NCBI GenBank assembly: GCA_949285255.1 | Contig: CASDXV010000021.1 | Coordinates: 1 to 32,573 of the forward strand | DNA: 32,573 bases | Reading direction: 5' to 3' | DNA from: an uncultured bacterium | GTDB taxonomy: Bacteria > Cyanobacteriota > Vampirovibrionia > Gastranaerophilales > Gastranaerophilaceae | Shown here: piece by piece, positions 1 through 8,919 of the stretch | Numbering within the stretch: position 1 is the stretch's first letter | How the letters are laid out: each line of letters opens with the position of its first letter | Notes under the pieces: model-generated | Told to the model about the DNA's origin: nothing | The model's input: only the letters and a program-made list of their open reading frames with translations | The model's database searches: none | Translations under genes and position numbers: made by a program

Positions 1-471
1 GGACACAGAACAGGATTTACTCCAAAACAAAGTTGTACAGCTTCACAATTGGTTTCCCCTGTGCAAAAAAATAATACAGTAAATATATATACACGATTAA
101 ATTCTATAAATGCAGTTGGATGGACACCTATAACATACTCGTTAAAACAAGCTGCATATTTTGATTTTCCTGATACTAACGGTAAGAAAAGAATTATATT
201 AATTTCAGATGGCGGAGAAAATTGCGATGAAAGTCCGTGTGATTTTATAATAGAGTTAATGAAATACAGAGAAGATATTAGAATAGACGTAATTGCACTT
301 GCAATTGGAGATGAAGATGCAAATAACCAACTTAAATGCGTAGCTTTGGTAACTTCGGGAAAATTTTATAATGCGAATACTGCCGCTGAGCTGAAAAATA
401 GTCTCCAAGACTCCCTAAACCTGCAAAAAGAAGTTCAAGGTGTTATTATTGATGCAGACAAGGATAATTAA
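1..471 (+). CDS. von Willebrand factor A (vWA) domain protein, C-terminal part (5' cut by window edge)
   Basis: The reading frame is open from base 1, so this is the last 156 residues of a longer protein. The TTG at 49 is internal and not a start. The segment looks like the second half of a vWA fold: a GWTPI stretch (the usual position of the MIDAS threonine) and LISDGGENCD (the MIDAS aspartate strand), followed by alternating strands and helices. vWA domains bind a divalent metal and mediate protein-protein contacts. Many bacterial ones are extracytoplasmic or work with MoxR ATPases, but no partner is visible. Cysteines in SCTAS and in CDESPC hint at an exported, disulfide-bonded form, which is inference. 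The stop lies 4 bases before the next gene's ATG, so the two are probably co-transcribed. Family call is good; role unknown. Confidence 0.75.
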   Translation, partial: GHRTGFTPKQSCTASQLVSPVQKNNTVNIYTRLNSINAVGWTPITYSLKQAAYFDFPDTNGKKRIILISDGGENCDESPCDFIIELMKYREDIRIDVIALAIGDEDANNQLKCVALVTSGKFYNANTAAELKNSLQDSLNLQKEVQGVIIDADKDN

Positions 472-475
472 TCAC

Positions 476-1171
476 ATGAAAAATTATGCAATAATATTGG
501 CTTCAGGAAAGGGCGAGAGAACCGGTTTAGATGTTCCGAAACAATTCTTTTCCATTAACGACAGAACAATATTAGAATATACTTTGGACATTTTTGAGTC
601 ACATAATGAGATTGATTATATTTTAATTGTAGTTAATTCATTATTTGCTGATAGAATTAATTTTATTCTTGAGAAAAATAATTATAATAAAGTAAAAGAT
701 GTTATTTTTGGCGGTGCAACAAGACAGATTAGTTCTTATAACGGAGTTAATGCTATTACCGAAATAAATGCCAAAGTTCTTATACACGATGCTGTTAGAC
801 CGTTTGTTTCTCCAAAAACTATTTCTGACTGTATAAAAGCATTAGATAATTACAAAGCAGTTAACGTTGCAATTGACTCTTCTGACACTATAATTGAAGT
901 AGATTCACATAATATACTCAAATCAGTACCGCAGCGAAGATATTTAAGACGCTGTCAGACTCCTCAAGGTTTTGATTTGTGTACAATAAAAAAAGCTCAT
1001 GAATTGGCTAAAAATGATGGTATTGATAACATTACAGATGATTGTGGACTGATATTAAAATATAATCTTGCAGATATTTTTGTTGTCCAAGGCAGTGTAT
1101 ATAATATAAAAATAACATATCCTTTAGACATTGAAATTGCGAAATTAATTTTAAAAAAAGAGAGCATTTAA
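476..1171 (+). CDS. IspD/TarI-family sugar-alcohol-phosphate cytidylyltransferase
   Basis: 231 residues from the ATG at 476, chosen over the upstream in-frame TTG at 440 because the protein then begins directly at the nucleotide-binding strand and an AAGG sits upstream. The family transfers CMP from CTP to methylerythritol 4-phosphate (IspD, isoprenoid precursor) or ribitol 5-phosphate (TarI, polymer precursor). Visible motifs are SGKGERTG followed by PKQF (CTP loop), HDAVRPF, CQTPQGF, the DD of TDDCG, and YNIKITYPLD near the end. HDAVRPF, the SVPQRR segment and YNIKIT resemble TarI at least as much as IspD, so the substrate is open. ispF lies at 17625, so an IspD is needed somewhere in the genome. 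The CTP loop carries Ser where Ala or Gly is more usual. This gene and its upstream neighbour are visibly more AT-rich than the rest of the window. Confidence 0.85.
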   Translation: MKNYAIILASGKGERTGLDVPKQFFSINDRTILEYTLDIFESHNEIDYILIVVNSLFADRINFILEKNNYNKVKDVIFGGATRQISSYNGVNAITEINAKVLIHDAVRPFVSPKTISDCIKALDNYKAVNVAIDSSDTIIEVDSHNILKSVPQRRYLRRCQTPQGFDLCTIKKAHELAKNDGIDNITDDCGLILKYNLADIFVVQGSVYNIKITYPLDIEIAKLILKKESI

Positions 1172-1184
1172 GCTCTCTTTTTAT
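1157..1184. terminator. Bidirectional rho-independent terminator between convergent genes
   Basis: A perfect 9-bp stem (arms 1157-1165 and 1172-1180) has a 6-base loop. The stop codon of the cytidylyltransferase (1169-1171) lies inside the loop. A T-run follows on the plus strand and an A-run (T-run for the minus strand) precedes it, so it can end both this gene and the convergent GH57 gene. Confidence 0.85.
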
Positions 1185-1201
1185 ATGCATCATATTTACT
1201 T

Positions 1202-2932
1202 TTAGTTGTATAACGGAGCAAGCTTTGCTTCTTGTTGAGGTATAACACCTTCTTCAATAGGAAGATATACTCTGTAATCAATAACTGGGAAACAATTGTC
1301 TATTGCTTCGATTTTCTTGAGTTCTTCATCATTAATAGAATTATTATCTATCATATCAGCGATTTTCTCAAATCTCTCAACATGCTCCATAAATCTATCC
1401 GTTGCATAATCTTTAGCTTGCCATGTTGTAATCAAGAAGGGCCAATCAGAGCTTTGAAGCAGTAAATTTTCTCTGGCAAGCTGATTTAAAGCTCTATGAA
1501 GTAGCTTATCTTCGGGTATTTTTTCGTATTTTGAAACAATATCTATAATACGTTTTTCACATCCGTTTATAATAGGCCACATCCATTCTGTTAAATGATT
1601 TAACCATACATAGAAATGACCGCCTTGACCCCAAGAGCTTTCAGGAATTTGAATTGTATCAACTGGCGGGTGCTTTTCAAGATATTCGCCAGCAGTACAT
1701 CTTTCAATTTCCGGTATGTAATTATTGAATTTTCTTATTACTTGTTTGATAAATTCAACACCTTCAAACCACCAGTGACCGTATAATTCTGTATCAAATG
1801 ATACCATTACAAGGCCTTCTTTACCGCCGTTTGCCATTTTGTAGTCGTTTAGCAAATGGTAGATAAGAGTTGTGTAGTGGTCTGAGTTTGAATTAACCTG
1901 ACTCATTGCAAGTACAGGGTCATAGAGCATTTTGTCTCCAAGGTCTGTAGTAGATGAAGTTATTCTCCAGTAATGCATACCCGAATTCGGGTCTTTTCTG
2001 TGGAATTCTCTATAGCAGCCATCACCCGGATAGCCGTCTGCTGCTGACCATACCTGAAAACCTGCTCTGTCATTTCTACCCATCACGGCTACCTGTGCAT
2101 CCGGCAACCAGTATGCACTGTAGGTATCGTATCCCGTTTTTTCTCTTTGAGGAAGCGGGATGTATTCAATGTTTCCGTAAACTCCGATTGTTCTTCTGTT
2201 TCCTATTGAGTTACCGCCCTCAATAACGTGAGATTCGGTAAAGAAGTACTCTATGTCGTTATTTTGAAGTGTAACTTCAATAGCGGGACGCCATTTTTTC
2301 TTGCCGTCTTTTCCTATAAATTCATATCCTTGTCTGTAAGCACATTCAGGCAGCCAGCAGCCTTTTGCTTTTTTGCCGAAAAGGCGTTTTGTGGTGTCTG
2401 AACCTACTTTGAACTGTGCATTTAAGTTTGTATCAGTTGCTAAAAGAGGTGAGAAACCATGTGTTGCACCTGATGTAGTAATTTCGATACATTCTAATTC
2501 TTGATATTTTTTAAAACCTGCAATAAGGTCTTTGTTAAACTTGTTGATAAACAAATCCTTGATGTGGTTAAACCAATCATAGTAATATTTTGCAAGGTAT
2601 TTAAGGTGTTGAGAGTGCGCAACCTCAGGGTCAGGATAGCGTTCTAAATCACCCGATACGGCTTCAATTCGTGAGTCAAGGTATTTTATAAAGCCTTCTT
2701 TTAAGTGTTCATCGTTTAACTGTTCTGCAAGTATAGGGGTAATACCTACAGTAAGCTTTGCTTTAATTCCCTCATCATATAATTCGGAAATTATGTTAAG
2801 CAAAGGAACATATGTTTCTGCCATACATTCATAAAGGTTCTCTTCCCCGAAAGGCCACATACCGGCTTTTCTGTAATAGGGGAGGTGAGAGTGCAGCATA
2901 AATACAAATTGCCCCACTTTTTCTGATGCCAT
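1202..2932 (-). CDS. GH57 family 1,4-alpha-glucan branching enzyme (DUF1957 type)
   Basis: 576 residues. The start is the ATG at 2932, 8 bases after GGAGG; a TTG five codons upstream overlaps that ribosome site and is rejected. GH57 branching enzymes cut an alpha-1,4 glucan and rejoin it as an alpha-1,6 branch, making glycogen-like storage polymer in the cytoplasm. The family signatures appear in order: HSHLPY (residues 14-19), WLPECAY with the nucleophile Glu (about 196), FDTELYGHWWFEG with the acid/base Asp (about 380), and SSWGQGGH plus WLN later. Length matches the family (about 520-600). The gene stands alone on its strand: upstream are two terminator-like hairpins after the acyl-CoA synthetase gene, and downstream is a bidirectional terminator. 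An alpha-amylase or amylopullulanase of GH57 is possible, but the PECAY motif favours branching enzyme. Confidence 0.88.
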   Translation of the reverse strand: MASEKVGQFVFMLHSHLPYYRKAGMWPFGEENLYECMAETYVPLLNIISELYDEGIKAKLTVGITPILAEQLNDEHLKEGFIKYLDSRIEAVSGDLERYPDPEVAHSQHLKYLAKYYYDWFNHIKDLFINKFNKDLIAGFKKYQELECIEITTSGATHGFSPLLATDTNLNAQFKVGSDTTKRLFGKKAKGCWLPECAYRQGYEFIGKDGKKKWRPAIEVTLQNNDIEYFFTESHVIEGGNSIGNRRTIGVYGNIEYIPLPQREKTGYDTYSAYWLPDAQVAVMGRNDRAGFQVWSAADGYPGDGCYREFHRKDPNSGMHYWRITSSTTDLGDKMLYDPVLAMSQVNSNSDHYTTLIYHLLNDYKMANGGKEGLVMVSFDTELYGHWWFEGVEFIKQVIRKFNNYIPEIERCTAGEYLEKHPPVDTIQIPESSWGQGGHFYVWLNHLTEWMWPIINGCEKRIIDIVSKYEKIPEDKLLHRALNQLARENLLLQSSDWPFLITTWQAKDYATDRFMEHVERFEKIADMIDNNSINDEELKKIEAIDNCFPVIDYRVYLPIEEGVIPQQEAKLAPLYN

Positions 2933-2979
2933 ATTTATTGCCTCCAATTTTCTAATATATTTTTTATATCATAAAAAAC

Positions 2980-3018
2980 AAAAAAATATAACCCACAAGA
3001 ATTAGTTACATGGGTTAT
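2980..3018 (-). terminator. Terminator-like hairpin upstream of the GH57 gene
   Basis: Perfect 8-bp arms (2988-2995 and 3011-3018) enclose a 15-base loop. On the minus strand the hairpin runs into a T-rich tract (A-run at 2980-2986 on plus). It lies about 55 bases before the GH57 start and downstream of another terminator, so it is either a second, back-up terminator or a leader attenuator. Confidence 0.5.
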
Positions 3019-3089
3019 TAATTAGTCTAAAATACCAGTCAGTCGGGCAATATTGGATATATAAATTTTTGTTAAAGAATTATATTTAT

Positions 3090-3120
3090 AAAAAATCCCT
3101 CTCGTTTATTACGAGAGGGA
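3090..3120 (-). terminator. Rho-independent terminator of the acyl-CoA synthetase gene
   Basis: A 9-bp GC-containing stem (3096-3104 with 3112-3120) and 7-base loop is followed on the minus strand by six T (A-run 3090-3095). It sits about 20 bases after the stop codon of the ADP-forming acyl-CoA synthetase. Confidence 0.85.
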
Positions 3121-3140
3121 AAATATCTTGTTTTGTACTC

Positions 3141-5297
3141 TTACTTAGCGCAAGCGCAGGCATCATCCATGCCAAGAGCTTTTTTAGCTTCTTCAAGACG
3201 AACTTTAATACGTCCGTCAACTGCTATGCCTTCACCTGTTTTTTCAGATATTAAAAGCGGGTTGATATCAAGCTCATCAATGAATTTGTAATCGCTTACA
3301 AGTTGAGATAATCTTAAAAGCGTTTCTTGGATTTGTCCGATTTGAGCGGGTGTTGTACCTCTTGCGCCTTCAAGAAGTTTGTATGCTTTAACTGATTTAA
3401 TCATATCCATTGCATCGTTGTCTGTAAGAGGTGCAATTCTGAATGTTACGTCTTTCATAACTTCAACAAATACACCGCCAAGACCAAACATCATCATAGG
3501 ACCGTATTGAGGGTCTGTAGCAATACCGCAAACCATCTCGCGAGAGCCTTTTACCATTTCTTGGATGATTACACCCTCAAGACCTTCTAAAAGTCCTTTT
3601 GCTTCAAGTCTTTGAAGAAGTGCTTTGTATTCGTTTCTTAATTGTGCTTCATCTTTAATGTTTACAACTACACCGCCAACGTCAGTTTTGTGCGAAGTTG
3701 TTTTTGAAGTCATTTTCATAACAACAGGGTAGCCGATTTGATTACCGAGTTTTGCAACTTCTTCTTCATTTGTGGCAAGACCGTATTTGCAAGCTCTGAT
3801 ACCGTATGCTTCAAGCACATCAATTGACTCAAGAGTTGTAAGCTGGTCACGTCCTTCTTTTAGAGAGTTTTTGATAATAGTTTCTACTTTTGCTTTATCA
3901 ACATTGAATGAGGGAATGCTGCCTTGAGGAGTTTCCATCCATCTGCGTTGTTCGTCAAGTCTTGTCATGGCCTCAGCAGCTTCTTCGGCGTACATGTAAA
4001 ACGGCATATTAACATCCATATTTGAGATTTTTACAAAGAAATCAGATGTTGTCATAAATACACCGATGATTGGTTTTTGAGGATTTTTAGCCTTTATTTC
4101 CATAAGTGCTTGAGCAACGTCAATGTCTTTTAAGCCCAAGAACGGCAGATAGATAACTGCTATCATATCTACGTTTTCATCTTCAAGAACTGTTTCAAGA
4201 GTTTGTTTGTAGTGTTCGATAGGAGCTGATGCTATCATATCGATAGGGTTTTTAACAGATGCTGCAGCAGGCAGGAAGCTTCTTAATTTTTCTTTTGTTT
4301 CATCTGTTATTTTTGCCATTTGCATACCTGATTCGCAAACAGCATCAGTTGCCATAATGCCGGGGCCGCCTGAGTTAGTGATGATAGCTACTCTGTTGCC
4401 TTTTGGGATAGGGCAGTTAGAAAATGCTTTTGCGTTAGCAAAAAGGTTTTTAAGCGAAAATTCTCTTATAACGCCTGATTGTTTTAAAAGTGCAGCGGCT
4501 GCTTTATCCGCACCTGCAAGAGAACCTGTGTGAGAGCTTGCAGCTGATGCCCCTGCTGCGCTGCGGCCTGCTTTAAGAGCTAAGATTGGTTTTTTCTTTG
4601 TAATTCTTGAAGCAAGTTTTCTGAAGTTTTGGGGATTTTGGATTGATTCCATATATAAAAGAATTTGTTTTACATCATCGTCATTTTCCCAGTATTCAAG
4701 CATTGTTTCGGCGTTAATATCAGCTTGGTTGCCGATTGAAACAAATTGAGCAAAACCAAGGTTTAAGTCTTTTAAAATGTTTAAAATACCGCCGCCAAGT
4801 GCGCCTGATTGAGAAACAAAGCCGATGTCGCCTTTAACGGGAAGTGATTCTGCAAATGTAGCGTCCATTTTAACAGAATCGTTTGTGTTTAGAACGCCTA
4901 AGCAGTTAGGGCCAACGCATCTCATACCGTAATCACGTACTTTTTGCAGAAGCTGGCGCTCAAGTTCAGCACCTTCTTTTCCTGTTTCTTTAAAACCTGC
5001 GGTGATTATGCAAAGACCTTTGATGCCCTTTTCGTGGCATTGGTCAATTGTATCAAGTACAAACTTTGAATTTACTACAATTACCGCTAAATCTACTTCA
5101 GAGGGCACTTCTTTTATTGAAGTATAAGCTTGAAAACCCTCTATCATACCGCCTTTTGGGTTAATGGGGTAAATATTACCGTTAAATTTATAATCTCTTA
5201 GTCTTTGCATAATTTCAGAGCCGATAGTTTTTGGTTTTGTTGATGCACCAATAACGGCTATGGATTTTGGCTTCATGATTTTGTCAAGTACGTTCAT
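3141..5297 (-). CDS. Acetate/acyl-CoA ligase (ADP-forming), fused alpha-beta chain
   Basis: 718 residues, with AAAGG about 9 bases before the ATG. ADP-forming acyl-CoA synthetases convert acetyl-CoA, ADP and phosphate to acetate, CoA and ATP, a fermentative ATP-yielding step in the cytoplasm. Domain order: CoA-binding Rossmann domain (residues about 5-140, VIGAST near 15-20), a central succinyl-CoA-ligase-like region with GFVSQSGALGGG (159-170) and SHTGSLAG (255-262, with His256 as the phosphorylated histidine), then an ATP-grasp domain (about 490-710) with VVMKMTSK and SHKTDVGGV (second family histidine), GLGGVFVE and ELDINPLL. Alpha and beta parts are fused, as in many bacterial members. 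The tail ends with alternating Ala and Cys (ACACAK), which is unusual. The radical SAM gene ends 19 bases upstream, suggesting co-transcription. Acetate is the likely product, but propionate or branched acids cannot be excluded. Confidence 0.92.
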   Translation of the reverse strand: MNVLDKIMKPKSIAVIGASTKPKTIGSEIMQRLRDYKFNGNIYPINPKGGMIEGFQAYTSIKEVPSEVDLAVIVVNSKFVLDTIDQCHEKGIKGLCIITAGFKETGKEGAELERQLLQKVRDYGMRCVGPNCLGVLNTNDSVKMDATFAESLPVKGDIGFVSQSGALGGGILNILKDLNLGFAQFVSIGNQADINAETMLEYWENDDDVKQILLYMESIQNPQNFRKLASRITKKKPILALKAGRSAAGASAASSHTGSLAGADKAAAALLKQSGVIREFSLKNLFANAKAFSNCPIPKGNRVAIITNSGGPGIMATDAVCESGMQMAKITDETKEKLRSFLPAAASVKNPIDMIASAPIEHYKQTLETVLEDENVDMIAVIYLPFLGLKDIDVAQALMEIKAKNPQKPIIGVFMTTSDFFVKISNMDVNMPFYMYAEEAAEAMTRLDEQRRWMETPQGSIPSFNVDKAKVETIIKNSLKEGRDQLTTLESIDVLEAYGIRACKYGLATNEEEVAKLGNQIGYPVVMKMTSKTTSHKTDVGGVVVNIKDEAQLRNEYKALLQRLEAKGLLEGLEGVIIQEMVKGSREMVCGIATDPQYGPMMMFGLGGVFVEVMKDVTFRIAPLTDNDAMDMIKSVKAYKLLEGARGTTPAQIGQIQETLLRLSQLVSDYKFIDELDINPLLISEKTGEGIAVDGRIKVRLEEAKKALGMDDACACAK

Positions 5298-5316
5298 TTT
5301 TTTGACCTTTCCGTTT

Positions 5317-5946
5317 TTAATATCCTTCTTGTATCCATTCTCTGTTTCTGAATTTTGCCCCTATGCTGTGCGCTATTTGTTCGCATTTTTCAACATCAAG
5401 GGAGTATTTATCTTTTTGAAATTTTGAAACAACGCTCATTGTCGTATCAATGCCGCATTTTACGCATTCACGTGCAAAATCAAGCATTGCTTCATACGCT
5501 CCCTCAAATTTTGGTTGAGAAAGCTCATTGTAGAGTTTTTCATCCTGAGCATTAAGGCTTATTGAAATTGAATCTATAAGTCCTTTTAGCTCGGGGACTA
5601 TATTTTTTTTGTTTACAAAACTGCCATGTCCGTTTGTGTTAATTCTTATTTTCAATTCGGGCATCTCTCTTCTTAAATATTGGCAGATTTTTTTGACCTC
5701 TTCAAATTTTATAAGCGGTTCGCCATAACCGCAAAAAATAATTTCTCCGCCCTCTAGTACTTTTTGGGCGGAGTTTTCAATTTGTCCTATTACATCTTGT
5801 GCGCTTACGTTTTGCACATCAAGCCATAAGTTTGCGCCTTTGACGTCATCTTTTATGTCACGCACGCAAAATCTGCATGAGTTAGTGCATGCGTTAGTTA
5901 TATTTATATATGCCTTTTGCCCTAGAAAATAGACTAAATTTGACAC
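5317..5946 (-). CDS. Radical SAM protein of the TatD-associated type
   Basis: 209 residues from the GTG at 5946, which has GAGG 6 bases upstream and gives a typical family N-terminus; the TTG at 5958 overlaps that site and is rejected. The cluster motif CTNSCRFC (CxxxCxxC) near residues 19-26 binds the [4Fe-4S] cluster that cleaves S-adenosylmethionine. GYGEP follows (SAM-binding region), and RINTNGHG marks a later barrel strand. The protein is short for radical SAM enzymes and resembles the compact family usually found beside or fused to TatD nuclease genes. The reaction of that family is unknown to me. No tatD gene is in this window; the downstream partner is the ADP-forming acyl-CoA synthetase, 19 bases away. 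Fold call is firm, subfamily likely, substrate unknown. Confidence 0.8.
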   Translation of the reverse strand: MSNLVYFLGQKAYINITNACTNSCRFCVRDIKDDVKGANLWLDVQNVSAQDVIGQIENSAQKVLEGGEIIFCGYGEPLIKFEEVKKICQYLRREMPELKIRINTNGHGSFVNKKNIVPELKGLIDSISISLNAQDEKLYNELSQPKFEGAYEAMLDFARECVKCGIDTTMSVVSKFQKDKYSLDVEKCEQIAHSIGAKFRNREWIQEGY

Positions 5947-6064
5947 AAAAAACCTCAAAAAAACTTATACATAAATTTTTGCACAAAAAGTTTTTAAATC
6001 AAGAAATAACTTTGAATTTTTGTGTTTTAAATACTAAAACTATCCTAGTGAGGGCAAAAAAATT

Positions 6065-6445
6065 TTACTGAACTTTTGCTTGAGGAGGATTTAGAAGAAC
6101 ATCAACGGTGCAGGCTGCCATTTCTTGAGCCTTTTTGGGTTCTACTCCTTTTTGAATGTAGCCGTTTATAAGGTCTTGAGTGAATTCCTGCATAAGTTTA
6201 AAAGTAAATACGTCATCTTGAATGTTCTGAGCATTTACTTGAGGGCGCTGTGAATTTTGTGCTTGATTTACCATAGCACGACCGTATTGCTCCGCAGGGA
6301 CATATTTAAGAGGGTCATTGTTTTGAGGGGTTTCTGTTTGAGCCTCTTTTGTTTCGGCATTTTCCTGCTGAGCAGGTGCCTTATGTCCCTGAGGATTGTA
6401 TCCTGCAGGATTAACACTATTCATATTCGCTATGTTATTATTCAT
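6065..6445 (-). CDS. Hypothetical protein with Asn/Gln/Pro-rich N-terminus
   Basis: 126 residues; AAGGAG stands 7 bases before the ATG, which supports expression. Residues 1-75 are low-complexity and rich in Asn, Gln, Ala and Pro, probably disordered. Residues 78-115 look like two short helices (FTFKLMQEFTQDLINGY, then a Glu/Lys/Ala-rich helix containing a single Cys), followed by LLNPP and a short tail. There is no signal peptide or membrane segment and I recognise no family. The gene lies 118 bases upstream of the radical SAM gene on the same strand, without a clear terminator between them. It may be a small scaffold or adaptor, but nothing in the sequence proves that. Confidence 0.7.
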   Translation of the reverse strand: MNNNIANMNSVNPAGYNPQGHKAPAQQENAETKEAQTETPQNNDPLKYVPAEQYGRAMVNQAQNSQRPQVNAQNIQDDVFTFKLMQEFTQDLINGYIQKGVEPKKAQEMAACTVDVLLNPPQAKVQ

Positions 6446-6794
6446 TTTTCTCCTTAAAGAAAATAATCTCGTGTTTTGGACTTTACTATATAAAACATGA
6501 AAATTATATTTTTTGCTAGCGATATTGAAAAATTATATACTTTTTTGTTTTTTTATTTTTTAAATACCCCATAAACTCAATAAAATCAATACTCTATCGG
6601 GTATATAACTTGTCTTAATATTTCTTAATAAAAAAAAGCCAAGTTATAAAAACAATGGCTTAACAAGGATGACAATAAAGTTAATATATGGTGTGTTTAA
6701 TATGTTTTTCTCTCTGTATTATCTCTATCGACAAGTTAGTGCCACGCTTGAAATTTTTGTATCAAAAATCCTCCATTTGATGTAGAATGGTATT
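6446..6794. other. Divergent intergenic region, 349 bases, with inverted repeats
   Basis: No convincing gene here. The stretch separates the minus-strand hypothetical gene from the plus-strand glycosyltransferase and should hold both promoters. It contains a 9-bp inverted repeat (6604-6612 with 6640-6648), an overlapping 6-bp hairpin (6636-6641 with 6656-6661) followed by eight T on the minus strand, and a 7-bp palindrome (6753-6759 with 6763-6769) just before the glycosyltransferase. Confidence 0.5.
6757..6788 (+). promoter_or_regulatory. Candidate promoter of the glycosyltransferase, leaderless arrangement
   Basis: TAGAAT at 6783-6788 lies 6 bases before the ATG at 6795, and TTGTAT at 6757-6762 is a weak -35 with a long 20-base spacer. 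No Shine-Dalgarno sequence precedes the ATG, so transcription probably starts at or next to it. The -35 lies inside a 7-bp palindrome (6753-6769), which could be a binding site. Confidence 0.4.
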
Positions 6795-7736
6795 ATGAAA
6801 TTAGTTATTCAGATACCTTGTTTTAATGAGGAAAAGACTCTTTTAACAACTCTAAATGCGCTTCCAAAGTCATTTTCGGGCATTGATGAAATTGAGGTTT
6901 TAATAATTGATGACGGCTCATCCGATAATACCATAAAAGTTGCCAATGATTGGGGAGTTAGCAAGGTTGTTTCACTTAAGAAAAATCAAGGTCTTGCAAG
7001 AGCTTTTGCGTGTGCTATAAATACTGCCCTTTCAATGAAAGCGGATATTATTGTAAATTTGGATGCTGATAATCAATACTGCGCGGATGACATAGATAAG
7101 TTAATTGAGCCTATTTTAAATAAAAAAGCCGATATTGTAATAGGCACGCGCCCGATTGAGAAAATAAAACATTTTTCTCCCGTTAAAAAAATGCTTCAAA
7201 AACTGGGCTCTTTTGTTATGAAAAAAGTGTCAGGCGCTGATGTAGATGATGCGCCAAGCGGTTTTAGGGCATTTAGCGCATATGCTGCAAAGCATATAAA
7301 TATTTTTGATAATTACACTTACACCCTTGAAACAATAATACAAGCGCAAAGAAAAGGTTTAAGCGTAGTTTGTGTGCCGATAAGAGTAAACGATGAGCTT
7401 CGTCCCTCAAGGTTAGTTAAAAATAACTTTGATTATATAAGGCGCTCGATTTTTACCATGGTAAGAATTTTTATAATATATAGACCCTTTAGGTTTTTTT
7501 CTTTTGTTGGAGGATTTGTATTTTTGCTAAGTGCAATTTTAGCGCTAAGGTTTATATATTTTTATTTGACAGGGGATGGTTCAGGGCACATTCAGTCTTT
7601 AATTTTATGTGCGATTTTAGCCATAGTTTCTTTTTTGTGCGCACTTTTAGCGATAATTTCGGATTTATTGGCAATCAATAGGAAATTGCTTGAAGATGTG
7701 CAGTATATGATAAGGGAAATAAAAAGCTCAAAATAA
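6795..7736 (+). CDS. GT2 glycosyltransferase, dolichyl-phosphate-mannose-synthase-like, with C-terminal membrane anchor
   Basis: 313 residues. The N-terminal GT-A fold begins at once (IPCFNEEKTL, residues 7-16), with IIDDGSSDN (nucleotide binding) and NLDADNQY (metal-binding DxD region, about 89-96). Around residue 150, DDAPSGFRAF matches the acceptor-side segment of DPM1/UndP-glycosyltransferases. Two hydrophobic helices at about 233-258 and 265-295 should anchor it in the inner membrane, with a short basic tail inside. Such enzymes move a sugar from a nucleotide donor to a polyprenyl phosphate for envelope glycan work. Sugar and acceptor cannot be read from the sequence. The gene stands alone, with no ribosome-binding site and a -10-like box 6 bases before the ATG. 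Downstream it meets the GAPDH terminator. Confidence 0.85.
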   Translation: MKLVIQIPCFNEEKTLLTTLNALPKSFSGIDEIEVLIIDDGSSDNTIKVANDWGVSKVVSLKKNQGLARAFACAINTALSMKADIIVNLDADNQYCADDIDKLIEPILNKKADIVIGTRPIEKIKHFSPVKKMLQKLGSFVMKKVSGADVDDAPSGFRAFSAYAAKHINIFDNYTYTLETIIQAQRKGLSVVCVPIRVNDELRPSRLVKNNFDYIRRSIFTMVRIFIIYRPFRFFSFVGGFVFLLSAILALRFIYFYLTGDGSGHIQSLILCAILAIVSFLCALLAIISDLLAINRKLLEDVQYMIREIKSSK

Positions 7737-7750
7737 GTTTGTTGTTAGGT

Positions 7751-7782
7751 GAAAAAAGCCCTTCTCTTCAAGAGAAGGGCTT
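7751..7782 (-). terminator. Rho-independent terminator of the GAPDH gene
   Basis: A perfect 12-bp stem (7756-7767 with 7771-7782) has a 3-base loop. On the minus strand it is followed by six T (A-run from 7752). It lies about 50 bases after the GAPDH stop codon and also faces the end of the plus-strand glycosyltransferase, though it has no T-run in that direction. Confidence 0.9.
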
Positions 7783-7833
7783 GAACTTATCTTAGCAAGT
7801 GCATCGCACTAAGGTTTAAGCACCAAGGCTCGA

Positions 7834-8908
<1,075 letters not shown>

Positions 8909-8919
8909 CAACAAGTTTA

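Noticed and set aside
1954-2226. Plus-strand open frame inside the GH57 gene (also 1232-1465)
   Set aside because: Shadow of a gene with clear family motifs; its own translation shows no domain and no ribosome site was noted.
2933-2947. TTG start for the GH57 gene, and similar early TTG starts for accD (29816), fliP (27976) and the radical SAM gene (5958)
   Set aside because: Except for fliP, each TTG overlaps or is part of the Shine-Dalgarno region of a better downstream start; fliP's TTG lies inside accA and the ATG at 27949 has a good site.
7791-7812. Second hairpin after the GAPDH gene
   Set aside because: Only a 5-bp stem with no T-run; the strong terminator at 7751-7782 already explains the end.
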